From assembly GCA_965240325.2 (NCBI GenBank), contig OZ251235.1:434001-498000 (forward strand): DNA of 64,000 nucleotides. The letters are read 5' to 3'. A model generated the notes under the pieces. The model did not search any database. It was not told the DNA's origin and saw nothing but the letters and a program-made list of their open reading frames with translations. This document shows positions 40,438-51,652 of this stretch, piece after piece. A program made the position numbers and the translations under genes. Source of the stretch: Rebecca billardiae RCC1528. Lineage: Eukaryota > Haptophyta. The first letter of the stretch is position 1. Every line of letters starts with the position of its first letter.

Positions 40438-43117
40438 ATGGCGGCGGCGATCGGCCGAGCGGCGATTGGGGCAGCGGCTGCGCTCCTGTCCGTCGGCCTC
40501 TCGGCGGGCACGCAAACGCGTGGGGGTCAGCTCCCGCCCGTGGACGCGGACATGGCGCTCGTGCTCCGCCAGGCGGGCCTGCGCATGCGCGAGGAGCTCG
40601 TGCTCGCGCGGAACATGCGCGCCGCAGCTGCTCCAATCGGCGGCGGCAGCGTCATCGTCGTGTCGGGCCTCGTGCGCCAGTGCGACGCCGCGCGTGCCAG
40701 GGCGCTCGTTCGCGACTGTGTGGGTGGCAATGCGTCCGTCGTTGCGCTCCTGCAGCACTACCCCGCCGGTAGCTTCCCGCGGGACGTCGCCAACATCATC
40801 GGCTTCCATAAGCACACGCTGCCCGGTGCGACGACAGGCGCGGGGCCGGGCGGCTTCGAGGCGTGCGCGTCGGAGCTCGAAGCTGCCGTGGAGGGCTCGG
40901 CGTGCGCGCTCGTGCTCGGGCGCGCGTGGTTCGAGGAGGCGGGCGAGCCCACGTGCCCCACCCTTCGCGACACCGCGCTGACGACCAACACTGGTCGCAG
41001 CGTGCTGCAGACGCTAGCCGTGGGGCGCGCGTACGACTGGGCTCGCTTCTACCTCCCGACGAGCGCGGCCGCGGACGCGTCGAGCTCGGGCGTGGTGGTG
41101 CGCGCGCGCCTCGACGGCGTGGCGTGCGTGCCGCCGGCGCCCGCTGCGCCGCGCCCCAGTGCGCTCGTCGTCAACTCCCTCAACCTTGACGGCCTCACAG
41201 CAGCGGCGCTTTTCAACGACCAGTATGCCGCAATGAGCGCCGAGCTCGCGCCGACTTACTTTGGCGCGTGGCGGGTGTGGCGGCCGTTCGACTGCTCGCG
41301 CATCTGCTTCGCGAGCGCGGGCGACCTGCACGCGGGGCAGTACGTGGGCCTCGCTCAGCGCTGCACCGCGGAGGTCCCTCTGACCATGTGGCTCGGCGCG
41401 CGCGGGCTCTTGCGCGGGCTGCGGCCGGGATCTGGAGGGAAGGCGGCGGGGGTGCCGGCGCTGAGGTCCCTCGGGGAGAATGTCGTGCTCCGAGACCCGA
41501 GGCATCCGCGGTGGCGCCCCCCGCGCGCGCCGCAGGCTCCCGCCGAAGCGGTGGCCCACGTCGGCCCGCCCACGCGCGGCACACCCGATGAGGACGCGGC
41601 AGGCGCCGCTGCAGCGCGCGAGGCCTTGGCCGACAGTCTGCGCGAGCGCCTGTGCCCAGCGTGCTGGCCGGACTGCATGGCCGCACCGAGGCGGAATTGG
41701 CGCCACTGTGCCTTATTTGGCGCGCGCAACCCGTGCCACAACTTCCGCGCCCACGGCCCGCGCGCCTGCGTCTCCAGCTGGCAGCCCGCGGCCGCGGCGT
41801 CCGGCCGCAACGTCTCCACAGCCGATCGCGAGGAATGCATCGTGTCCGAAGTGTTCTGGGAGACCGGCACGGACCCGTGTGCATGCATCGCCTACCGACG
41901 GCGAGGTGGCAGCCAGCGTATCGTGCGCATCGACGGGCGGCACCCAGGCGGGACCGCGACCCGCGGCGCGGCGGGCGACGAGCAGCCTGGCGGGGCGCCG
42001 CTCGCCGGCGCTGCGGCCGCCGCCTCCGCCCCTCACGCACGCACCGCTGGGAGCGACCCCCGCGCGCGTGTGGCGTGCGCAGAGTTCTTCGGCCGCGCAC
42101 GGATGCCCGGACGCGCGGAGCACGCATGGGACGTGGTCACCCGAGAGGACGTGCTCCTGGGGCGGAGGCTTCCGCGCTCGCCACGCCTCTTCAGCCCCTA
42201 CAGCCGCCTTCTCATGCCCGCGCCTCGAGCCAGGCGCGCGCCGCCGCTCGAGGCGAAGCCGCCCATCGCGGCGCCGGGCGCTCCGCTGCCGCTGCCAGGC
42301 GCGCCGCCGCTGCCGATGCCGGTGGACCTCGTGGCCCTCGTCGAGGTGCCCAAGGCGGCATCCTCGACGATCAAGTACGTCACGGGCACGCTGTATGCCA
42401 ACGTGAGTGACGCTCAGGGCCGGGCAGAGCGCGCACGCCTTCGGCTCGCGCTGAGCCGAGCGCAGGCGGTGGTGGCGATGGCCACACGCCGAGAGCCTGT
42501 GGCGCGCGCGCTCTCCGCCTATGGCACGATCACCGCGCGCATGCTGCGGCGCTGCGTCCGGCGCAAGGGGGGGCAACGCCACCGCCGAGTGCCCCCCCTG
42601 GATGTTCGCGCCCACGGGAGCGGCACGCCTCGCCGGTTTCGTCGACTGGCTCGCCAGCGGTGAGCTCGTGCGCCTCGCCGAAGCGCCGGGCACGGGCGCG
42701 CACACGGCCACGACCCTGCGCCACGCCTACTCGCAGGCGTACTGGCTCTGTCTGTACCCCGGCCCCATCCACCGCCTCGTCGCGACCGAGGCGATGCCTC
42801 AAGCGCTCACCGACGTGCTGAGCGAGGTAGGCGGGGTGCTGCACGGCGAGGACACCGCCGTCGTGGTGGCGGACGCATCGCAGCCCCCGCCACCGGGCCA
42901 CGCGCCTCGCGCGCGCCGCTACGAGATGGGGAACCGAAATGAGGGTGGGCTGGACCGCGACGCGCTGATTGGAAGCTTGGGCGAGGCGGAGCGTAGCAGG
43001 GTCCTCGCACAGCTCCGGAGCTATTACGCCCACGACTACGCATGCCTGGGCGAGTACTACTCGGGCCGTGCGGCCATCAGCATCTATCGTCATCAGCAGC
43101 CGCGTCGTGAAACGTGA
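40438..43117 (+). CDS. Secreted sulfotransferase-like protein, frame broken at a G7 run
   Basis: From ATG 40438 there is a signal peptide (MAAAIGRAAIGAAAALLSVG). A Cys-rich middle follows (LCPACWPDCMAAPRRNWRHC, NPCHNFRAHGPRACVSSW). At about 640 comes the sulfotransferase nucleotide-binding motif VALVEVPKAASSTIKYVTG (5'-PSB loop), then VVAMATRREPVARALSAYG (3'-PB motif). At 42567-42573 seven G cause a +1 shift. Reading six would give KGGNATAECPPW and continue through FVDWLASGELVRL, YWLCLYPGPIHR and YYAHDYACLGEYY to the stop at 43117, the expected tail of Sulfotransfer_2-type enzymes. This is either a homopolymer sequencing error, a polymorphism or a recent null allele. Substrate: probably a glycan in the Golgi. 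An ATG at 40384 is in frame but would precede the signal peptide. Confidence 0.75.
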
Positions 43118-43251
43118 TCGTCGACGCGGACGCGCACGACGCAGTCAGCCAGTCGCCCAGCAGTGCTGACTAGTCGTCTGCGACGACCTGACGATGGCTG
43201 ATGGGAAACTATATATTGATAATAATAAATACATACACATATATATATATA

Positions 43252-43304
43252 TTTAACGACGTGGCATGCAACAGGCAAGACAGGCGTCAGTAGCGGATGG
43301 GGCA

Positions 43305-43306
<2 letters not shown>
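43252..43306 (-). repeat. TA-associated dispersed repeat, copy 3 (inverted)
   Basis: Reverse complement of copy 1 (tttaacgacgtggcatgcaa, caggcaagacaggcgtcagt, agcggatggggcagc), flanked by TA tracts on both sides (43241-43251; 43306-43342). Confidence 0.9.
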
Positions 43307-43350
<44 letters not shown>

Positions 43351-43365
43351 TATAATATATATAGC
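43306..43365. repeat. (TA)n microsatellite
   Basis: TA run to 43342 then interrupted TATAA units to about 43365. Confidence 0.9.
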
Positions 43366-43517
43366 TATCAGCCGCTGCGCCTCAGCCCCCCCGACGACGT
43401 GGCCTAATCCGGACCACCCCTCGGGCGACCGCTAAGGCAGCCAACCAGACCGTCAGCAGGACTACGTCATCGACGCCCGCCCCGATAGAGCCGCACGCGC
43501 CGACACGGCATGCTTAG

Positions 43518-43542
43518 TATATATATATATATATATATATAT
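43518..43542. repeat. (TA)n microsatellite
   Basis: Twelve or so TA units. Confidence 0.9.
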
Positions 43543-44084
43543 TAATGGCCCGCAGGCGCCCGGCCAGAACGCGAGAGCGTGGCGGCCGCGCCGCAGGCCC
43601 GCTCTACGAGGTCAAAAGATCTTGAAAAAAGAAAAGAGGTCGACGAAAAAAGGCGAGGAAGAACGATGGCGACGACACCACACAGGGTATGCATCGTATT
43701 TCGGCCTCCTCAGACATTACGGTACGTCACACAGTGGCGGCGCGACCGCTGCGGCGGCGCTCGCACAAAATGATTTCAAAATCCTCCAAAATCAACCTGA
43801 ACCTCATCCTAAAATACAGCAGGACAGCATGGCTGGCGGCGGCATCTCGAAGCATTCCAGATGATTCTGAAATGAACGAAACATGAGCCGAGCACTGCGA
43901 ACACGCTGTGCTGAAAACACCGCAACAAGAGCCGAAGCTCGTCGACCGACCTCGCGACCGTCAAGCCTCAAGACGCGTTCCCTGACAATAATACTTTATT
44001 ATTTACAATTATAATAATATAATAGCAGTAATATTAAAAAATAAAGAATAATTCGGGCGGATTTTCTGACGACGAGACTTAGCA

Positions 44085-44105
44085 GTGTCGTTAAATCATA
44101 TAATG
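44085..44105. mobile_element. Isolated end of the MITE-like element
   Basis: gtgtcgttaaatcatataat matches the right terminal repeat at 5104-5126 with one change. No partner end is nearby. Confidence 0.5.
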
Positions 44106-44139
44106 AGTAAGCATTACTTCAGTCTGAGTACTCGTGAAC

Positions 44140-44155
44140 GTGACTCGCGAGTCAC
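44140..44155. repeat. Perfect 16-bp palindrome in a cluster of related motifs
   Basis: gtgactcgcgagtcac is fully palindromic. Partial repeats (gactcacgagtcac, ctcgtgaacgtgac) flank it from 44129 to 44170. It may be a protein-binding site or simple repeat decay. Confidence 0.55.
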
Positions 44156-45853
44156 GACTCACGAGTCACAGCTTCACAGTACAGTGTGAGTGTCACTGTC
44201 CGAGTCTGTGAGACAGTGTCTATACTATTTATTGTCTATTATCTGGTGTGACGGTTGGGCCGCTCCCGCTAGTCCTAGTACCGGCTCGCCGGACCCGTAG
44301 GGGGTCCAAGCCGCGGAATTAAAAATCGAAAATCGACTGACCGATTTCGCGGTGACCATTTCCGAACCGATTGTTGCCTCGAATTGCGGCAGCACGGGCC
44401 GCGGCCGTTCACGGTTCAGAGCACGGTCGAGCCCGAGATCGGGCGAGTAGCACGCCTGGGCGGTGGACTTCATCGTCGCGTCGGCGCGGCGGAGCGCGCT
44501 CTGGCGTCAGAGGCGCGCGGGCGGGCGAGTCAGGGTGGCCACCATGACAGCGTTCGACCAAATGATCGCTGGCAGCTCGCTCTCACCGGACATCTTGAAC
44601 CTCACAGCCCCGCTCTGCGCGCCGTTCGAACTCTCATCCGGATGAGCGCGGACAACGCAGCCCCGGTTTCAGGTGAAGCGTGCACGCTGCGCGCTGGTTT
44701 ACACCTGGTTTAGCTTGTCCATGATGAGCATGAATGACCCCCCGGCGCTCGGCCTGGTGCGTGCAGTGCTCACCTCCCCACGCGCTGCGCATGCACTCGC
44801 GCGATCGCTGGCCGCTCGTTCGCAAACGGGAGTGCGCGGCAGTCGTGGGTGGTAAGCAAGCTCGGCGACCCTGTGTACGTGCGGGGCCTGTCTTCCAGCT
44901 CACAGTAGTACCGCCAGAAGCTCCAGCCGGCACGCGTCGGCTTGTTTGTTGTGCCACTTGGCGTGCCGCTTGGCTGCATGCAGCAGCCGAGCTGCGCTGA
45001 GGCGAAGAGCGTGCACCTTGTCACGAACGTCAAGCTTGCTGCGGAGCAAACGCGCGCCGCCAAGCTCCGCTATGACCGCTGCCACATCTGCACACCGTGT
45101 CTTCGTCTCGGGAGTGCCTGCGCCACTGTTGGCGGCCGTCTTGGAGCAGCGCGCGGACTGCATGATGCTCGGGGCAGGAGTGCTGCTGGGCGCGGCAGTG
45201 GAGGCAGAGAGCTCAACGCTCGCCACCGAGCAGCTCGCAGAGTCAGAGGTAAGCTGGAGCAGCCTCGACTGCAAGCGCTGTAGCCGCAGCAGAGGTGGAC
45301 CGGCGGCGGCCTCGCGTGGGCTGGGGTACGACGAACGGCGACGGTGCCGGTGACACCTGAGTACGGGCAAGGAAGCCGCCCGGCACATGGCATCAGTGAC
45401 ATGGCAAGCTACTCTGCGCACGCCAGCCTCGACGGCGGAGAGGACTCTCATGCCGGGATGGTGGCGGCATGTTCAGTGGCGGAGTCGGCCGTGTGCCGCA
45501 GCACGTGCAGCCCGCCACCGGCATCAGGCCCGCGTTCGCGGGCTGGCACTCACTGATGTGCTGAGTCCAGTGGCATGAGCCGTCTCGGCGCCGCCGTACT
45601 CCGTATTCGGATGACCCAGCAAGTAGTGAGCAAGGTACCCATGTATAGGCAATCACTTGAATACATATGGAAAAATTAACCGCATTCTATATATCACAGC
45701 AACGACTTCTTTTTTAAAGCGGCCGTTAGCGTGTCCAGCGGCCAGATTAATTTTCGAAAAATTACTATGCGCTGCGCGCGCGCCCCTAGGGGGCGGCGCG
45801 CGCGCGCGGCTGGTCCCCCCAGCATGCCCGCACCGTCAGCTGCCTGATTGCCG

Positions 45854-48611
45854 CTACCCAGCCCCGCTACCGTCGCGCGCGACATCCGCGCCGTAAATCA
45901 CCGTCACCGAGCGGTCCGGCGAGCGCGCCGCCATCAATTTGCTCCTGAGTGCCGAAAACTCCTTCTCCGGAAGCCCAGCCTCCTCGCGCAGGAGCTTGCG
46001 CGCCGTCATGCACTCCGCGATCAGGTCGATCGCGTCGGTCTCCGCCCTGCGCTGCCATTCGCGCTGCCGCTTGGCGTACTTCTTCAGCCAGAGCCGCCGC
46101 ACCTTGTCGCCGAACTCCTCTGCCCACGTCGCAAGCGACACGCGGCGCACGAGCTGCGCGACCGTCGAGATGTGCGGCTCCGCCGTCGACTTCTTCCCCT
46201 CGGCGTACTCGCGGACGAATGAGTCGAGTGACTTGCGCGCGTGCACGAGCGGCATCGCACGCTTGGTCACCTGCACGAAATGCCCCTGCACCTGCTCGTC
46301 CGCGAGCTGCACGAGGCGCCCCCGCCGCCTGAGGCGAGACGCCGTCTGCGCCCGCCTCCGTGACCGCCCAGACGTTGAAGCGGAGCGGTGGGACGTTGTG
46401 CGAGCCCTGGCCGGCGAGGCTGGCGAGGCTGACGTAAGCGCCGGTGCACGCCACGATGGCCTTCTGCTCCTCCGCGTAGTCGGCCGCCTCGGCGCCGCCG
46501 CCAAAACCGCCGCCGGCCGCGCTGCCGCCTGCCGAGGCAGTGCTGCCACCGAGGCCGCGCTGCTGCGCGCCGCCGCCGGCCGCGCCGCCGCCGGCCGCGC
46601 CGCCACCAGCCGCACCACCACCCGCACTGTCAGCCGCGCGGCTGGCCGCGCCACATGCCGCGCCACCGGCCACGCGGACGCCAGCACCGGCTGTGCCGCT
46701 AGCCACGCCGCTGCCACTGCCGGCCGCGCCGCCCACGCCGCCGCCCGCGCCCGCGCCCGCGCCCACGTTGCCAGCCGCGCCCCCGGCCGCGCCCCCGGCC
46801 GCGCCGCCGGCCGCGCCACCGGCCGCGCGGACGCCAGCGCCAGCGGTGCCGCCAGCCACGCAGCTGCCGCTGCTGCTGCCACCAGTGCTGCTGCTGCCGC
46901 CCGCACCGGCCGCGCCGCCGCCGGCCGCGCCACCGCCGGCCGCGCCGCCGCCGGCCGCGCCGCCGCCGGCCGCGCCGCCGCCGGCCGCGCGATCGCGAGC
47001 GCTGTCAGCCGCGCCGCTGTCCGCGCCGCCGGCCGCACCTCCGGCCGCGCCTCCAGCCGCGCGGACGCCAACGCCAGCTGTGCCGCCAGCCACGCCACTG
47101 CAGCTGCCGCCCGCGCCGCCCGCGCCGCCGCCAGCACCCGCGCCCGCGTTGCCAGCCGCGCCGCCGGCCGCGTCCGGCCGCGTCGCCGGGCGCACCGCCG
47201 CCTGGCGCGCAGTTGTCGGGCGTGCCGCCGTCGGGCGCGCCGCCACCGGGCCCGCCATCGCCCGCGCTGTCAGCCGCGCCGCCGGCCGCGCCGCAGGCCG
47301 CGCCACCGGCCGCGCGGACGCCAACGCCGGCTGTGTCGCCAGTCACGCCGCTGTCGCTGCAGCTGCCGCCGCTGCTGCCGGCCGCGCCGGCCGCGCGCGG
47401 CCGCGCCGCCGGCCGCGCCGCCGCCGGCAGTGCCGCCGCCGGCCGCGCCACCGCCCGCGCTGTCAGCCGCGCCGCTGGCCGCGCCGCCGGCCGCGCCACC
47501 GGCCGCACGGACGCCAGCGCCGACTGTGCCGCCAGCCACGCCGCTGCCGCTGCCGCTCGCGCCGGCCGCGCCGCCGCCCGTGCCCGCGGACGCGCCCGCG
47601 TTGCCAGCCGCGCCGCCCGCCGCGCCGCCGGCCGCGCCGCCGACCGCGCAACCGGCCGCGCGGACTCCAGCGCCGGCGGCACCGCCAGCTACGCCGCTAC
47701 CGCTGCCGCTGCCGCCGCTGCCGCCGGCCGCGCCGCCGGCCGCGTCGCCGGCCGCGCCGCCTGCAGCGCCGCCAGCCGCGCCGCCCTGCCGCGCTGGCCA
47801 CGTGCAGCGGCGGCAGCTGGCGGCGCCGGTCGCGGTGGGAGCCGGCCGCTCCGGATCACGTCATTGATCCCGTCGGCGTCCGCACTCCATAGCTCGGGCA
47901 TGTCCGAGTCCGGCCGCTCCGAGATGGCGATGGCCTCCGACGACGCGAGCGCAACACCCTCATAGTTGCGCACGATGGCGATCGTGGCCGCGCGCGAGTG
48001 CGCTGCGTTTGGCCCGTGTCCGCCGAGAGGAGGAGGACATGCGGCTGCCCGCGCGGGCGCGCGGACTTGCCGTAGTGCTCCAAGCGATCCAGCACGGCGC
48101 CCACGGCCTGCGCCCACGGCCGCGCCGCCGACTCGCTGCCGATCATCATCACGCCCGCGCCCGCGTGCTCGCGATTGCGCAGCGCGCTCTCACGTGAGCC
48201 AGCCACCGGCGGCGGGATCGGGTGGCGCATGCCCAGGTTGAGCCACGTCGAGAACTCTCGGGCTGGCGCGAGCCCACGATGCTCAGTGTGCGGTCCTTCT
48301 CGCGCGCCTAGTGCACGACGCCCTCGTCGTCGAGCGAGGTGAAGGCATGCAAGACGAGCGCGTCTCACGAGAAGAGCCGCAGCTTGGCTACACGCAGCAG
48401 GTTGTTCTTCTTCCGCTCGGCCTTGATGGCGACGAGGCTGTTGACGCTGCGCTTGACCTCCGCCAGGTAGTTCTCGTTCGGCATGATCGAGTGGTCCACC
48501 TCGCTCGCGGCCTCGCGCGCGCGCTGATTGAGCATCTCGTGCGGCTGAGCGCCGCGGCCATGCGCAGCCATGCAGATGCGGCAGAGACGTGGCGCCCGAT
48601 GCGTTAGGCAC
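45854..48611 (-). pseudogene. Decayed open reading frame with Ala/Gly satellite, inside the inverted-repeat segment
   Basis: Protein-like stretches follow one another on the minus strand but in different frames. About 48571-48365 reads SEVDHSIMPNENYLAEVKRS ... RKKNNLLRVAKLRLFS, then stop TGA. About 48260-48010 has REFSTWLNLGMRHPIPPP, VMMIGSESAARPWAQ and QPHVLLLSADTGQ. About 48000-47850 has AATIAIVRNYEGVALASSEA and MPELWSADADGINDVIRSG. A pentapeptide-like Ala/Gly-rich satellite fills 47790-46540. The C-terminal part has NVPPLRFNVWAVTEAG, then after another shift LVQLADEQVQGHFVQVTKRA, STVAQLVRRVSLATWAEEFG and FSALRSKLMAARSPDRSVTV, ending at 45854. At least two frame changes and two in-frame stops suggest a pseudogene rather than introns. 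I do not recognise the protein. Confidence 0.5.
46541..47790. repeat. GC-rich minisatellite, about 15-bp unit
   Basis: Variants of gccgccgccggccgc are repeated with interspersed longer unit blocks (for example the gcggacgccagc...gccacgccgctgcc module about every 180 bp). All six frames stay open over hundreds of bases, yielding Ala/Gly, Pro/Ala or Arg-rich shadows. Confidence 0.9.
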
Positions 48612-49250
48612 CTTTGCGATGCAGCTTGGGCTTCCTAGGCTTCGCGCAGGAACGCTTGCCCTTGCCCACGGTGAGCACAGCCGTCGCCATTGCTGCGCGC
48701 GGCGAGCGCGGTCCTGCGCGGCCGTGCCGGGCGCAGCCGCAGCAAGTTAGTCTGATGCAAATTCCCGGTCACCCATGCAAAAGTAAGCGTTCCCGCTGCG
48801 CATGTGCGTGCATCACGAGTAACCCGCCGCCTGAATAACAACTCCGCGCCCCTCCATACACTTCCTGCATCCCCGCGCGCGGCGGCGTGCGGGCGGGCGC
48901 GAATTCGCACCGTGTTACGAACAGACCTAGCAAAGTAGATCGGTGTGGCGCGTCGGGACGCGGAGCGGGTGCGGGGCAGGCGGGGGATAGGTTGGGGAAC
49001 ACCCGCGATTAGAGCACCGGTGGCGCAGCGGCGACGTGGACGCCGCCACACGCGCACGCACGGCGCGCGCTCGCACCGCGAGTCGAACGTCCGCTCGCCA
49101 AGCCCTGCGACGGCGTCCGTGCGACGCCGAGCGACGAACGCTCTCGGGATTTGGCCCGGACCACCAGATTCAGCCGTTAACGGCCGAAAATTCATTTGTT
49201 GGAGTTTCCTTAACGGCCGCTTTAAAAAAGAAATCGTTGCTGTGTATATA

Positions 49251-50056
49251 GTGGGTAACATGGCGCTTACATGCGGGTACATTGGACCCATAATTAAATG
49301 GGTAATGTGCTCGATCTTGGAGTAGTTTTTCATGGACGTCTACGCGCACAGCATTGTGCCCCACTTTTTCGGTATTTTCACCATAAAATCCTTTGGATAG
49401 AGGGCAGCGCTTGTCAATAAGTAAGTCCGACCGCGTATCGTCATCTAGCTGCCATGACAAGTAGGTAACATTCGGCTGAATCTCTATCAATGACACAGCG
49501 GGCGCCGCTGCGTGCGCGCGCGACCGCGTGACGACACGCGGAGTCGGTTTTTAGTGCTTCTGGCGGCTGGGCTGGGCTCTGGGACATATTTGAGGGTGAC
49601 TCCGCAAGCGTCACGCTCATCAGACGCCTACATGGCATGGTTGTCAAATATCACCAATCGGTGGGCTGCTGGCTAGTGGACGGCCGCCGCCCTACGGGAC
49701 CGACGGTGCCATCATCAGGAGGTGGGCTACGAGTTCATTCGCGTCACGGTGTCCGTGTGACAGTGCACTGACTGACAACTGAGTCGCGCGCCCCACGGCC
49801 ACGCTGCGGCCACGACTCTGACAAGACTGACAACAGGCCGTCGACTCGGCGGCGGCGCCGTGCCGTCTTATCGCTCACGGCAGTCTCAGCGATGTCGGGG
49901 GAGGGCGGTCACAATCATGCGTGCTCTCGCTGCGCCGAACGGCGAAGTCGGCTCGCCGCGTGGCGCGCGGGCTCCCGAGGGTCGGGGAGGTGGGTGATCA
50001 ATCAGAGAGCGCGCCCGGCGCTCCGCGGCCCCCGGCCACTGACGGCTGCAGAGGGC
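49251..50056. other. Spacer downstream of class I aldolase
   Basis: 806 bp, AT-rich to 49560 then GC-rich. No gene or clear repeat. Confidence 0.6.
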
Positions 50057-51163
50057 CTAGTACGAGTACCCGGCCACGAATGACGATGCCGCCGCCGCTG
50101 CGCCGCCCGCCGCCTCGCCGTTGTACGTGCCGAGGTTGGCCATCGAGTTCGCCTTCGCGCGGATGTACAGCTCCTTCATCGCCGCCGCCTCGTTCTCCTT
50201 CTTGCCGCCCCACACCTTGAGGCACGACTGCTGCAGCGCGCGGCCGTACGAGAAGGTGAGCGACCACGGCTTCTTCGTGTCGAGCTTGTTCATCTCGCAG
50301 AGGACGACGGTGGCCTCCTCCTCCGACATGCCGCCCGAGAGGAAGGTGATCGCGGGCACGGCCGGCGGCACCGTGCGCTGCAGGCACTGCACCGTGCACG
50401 CCGCAATCTGCGCCGGCGTCGCCTTCTTGGCGGGCGGCGCCGCCTCGCCGTTGCGGACCATGTTGGGCTTGAGCAGCGTGCCCTCGAGCATCACGTTGTG
50501 GTCGCTGAGCTCCTTGTAGCACGCGGCGATCACCTTCTCCGTGATGATCTGCGCCGTCTCGATCGAGTGGTCCCCGTCCATCAGCACCTCCGGCTCGACG
50601 ATCGGCACCAGGCCGTTCGCCTGGCAGATGGACGCGTAGCGCGCGAGCGTCTCCGCGTTCTGCTTGATCGAGAGCGGCGACGGGGTCGCGCCGGACGAGT
50701 CGTTGATGTTGAGCACCGCGCGCCACTTGGCGAAGCGGGCACCCGCCTCGTAGTACTGCGCGCAGCGCTTGCCGAGGTCGTCGATGCCCTGCGTCGTCGT
50801 CTCGCCCTGCGTGCCCGGGAGCGGCTGCACACCCTTGTCCACCTTGATGCCGGGGATGATGCCCTGGCCCTTGAGCAGGTCGACGAGCTTGGTCTTGCCG
50901 TCCTGGGCGACGTCGAAGAGCGTCTCCTCGAACAGGATGCAGCCCGAGATGAACTCGCCGAGCCCCTGCGTGCGGAAGAGCAGCTCACGGTACGCGCGCC
51001 GGTTCTCCTGGGTGTTCTCCGTCCCGATCTGCGCAAAGCGCTTGCCAATGGTGCCCCCCGACTCGTCGGCGGCGAGGATACCCTTGCCGGGGGCGCCGAT
51101 CGCCTTGGCGGTCGCCATGAGCTCGGCGGCGAACGGGTTCTCGTGCGGGCGCGGGTGAGCCAT
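50057..51163 (-). CDS. FBA1: Class I (Schiff-base) fructose-bisphosphate aldolase
   Basis: Intronless, 368 aa, the usual length of eukaryotic class I aldolases. It cleaves fructose-1,6-bisphosphate to DHAP and glyceraldehyde-3-phosphate. Signature elements are [16 protein letters not shown] (about 28-43), [28 protein letters not shown] and [14 protein letters not shown], with the Schiff-base lysine at K232 in [25 protein letters not shown] binds phosphate, and the C-terminal Tyr (AGYSY) is kept. No signal or transit peptide is present, so a cytosolic enzyme is expected. Its start faces that of the class II aldolase 489 bp away. The symbol is a generic one for the family. Confidence 0.95.
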   Translation of the reverse strand: MAHPRPHENPFAAELMATAKAIGAPGKGILAADESGGTIGKRFAQIGTENTQENRRAYRELLFRTQGLGEFISGCILFEETLFDVAQDGKTKLVDLLKGQGIIPGIKVDKGVQPLPGTQGETTTQGIDDLGKRCAQYYEAGARFAKWRAVLNINDSSGATPSPLSIKQNAETLARYASICQANGLVPIVEPEVLMDGDHSIETAQIITEKVIAACYKELSDHNVMLEGTLLKPNMVRNGEAAPPAKKATPAQIAACTVQCLQRTVPPAVPAITFLSGGMSEEEATVVLCEMNKLDTKKPWSLTFSYGRALQQSCLKVWGGKKENEAAAMKELYIRAKANSMANLGTYNGEAAGGAAAAASSFVAGYSY

Positions 51164-51652
51164 CGTGTCTGTCGGGTGTGCGGTCGGGGCGGAGGACGCG
51201 AGCGGGGGTTCGGCCTTTGGCTGGGCTGGCGCGGCTCGCGGGCGGTCGGGTCGGGTCCTCGTCGGGAAAAGCCGTGGGACTTGGGGCGACGAAGCCGGGA
51301 GACGCGCAATCTGGCTGGATGCGCAGCGAATCAGCGCTCACACGCGGCGGGGGGTGGCCTGCGCCCTCCGACGGTGATTGGTCGAAAGGGCCGGATGCTG
51401 CCGGCGATGGAGCCGAGAACACACGAATGTTTGCTCGTCTCCCCTCCGTTGCCCCCGCCACGTCCCACCCTTTACCCAGGACCGCCGTTTCGTAAAATAG
51501 TCCGCACGCGCCTCGTCGGTGCGCAGCGCGGCGCGCGCGCGTGGTCGCGATCTCGAGCAGAGGCCCCATTACAAATCTTCCAAGCGATTCCAAGGTGGGT
51601 ACTTGCTGTACAATCAAGAACGTCCGGGTCTGATGGATGCACGGCCCGGACA
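51164..51652. promoter_or_regulatory. Shared intergenic region between two aldolase genes of different classes
   Basis: 489 bp between the start codons of the divergent class I (minus) and class II (plus) aldolase genes. It is GC-rich with several short direct motifs but no motif I can name. Reading frames run through it on both strands by composition alone. Confidence 0.5.

Larger units (their letters stand above)
43118..45687. other. AT-rich repeat-bearing intergenic region
   Basis: Contains TA microsatellites (43306-43342, 43518-43542), a copy of the TA-associated repeat, an AT-rich block at 43980-44060, a MITE end at 44085 and a perfect palindrome at 44140. The GC-rich part 44900-45450 has overlapping frames on both strands, one with protein-like stretches (DVAAVIAELGGARLLRSKLD on the minus strand), but no gene can be supported. 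Confidence 0.55.
45688..49250. mobile_element. 3.56-kb segment bounded by about 70-bp inverted repeats (candidate DNA transposon)
   Basis: The left end, 45688-45728, reads tatatatcacagcaacgact then tcttttttaaagcggccgtta. The right end, 49211-49250, is its reverse complement with two or three differences. Weaker similarity continues inward (aattttcg) to about 45758 and 49180. The interior holds the decayed minus-strand coding region. No transposase motif or target-site duplication was identified, so the class is open. Confidence 0.55.

Noticed and set aside
44900-45451. 183-codon minus-strand frame
   Set aside because: Some natural-looking composition, but both strands are open, no motif or signal is present, and boundaries are arbitrary.
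45939-47892. Plus-strand Pro/Ala-rich frames of 450-642 codons
   Set aside because: Produced by the GC minisatellite, which is open in all frames. The readable non-repetitive blocks are on the minus strand.
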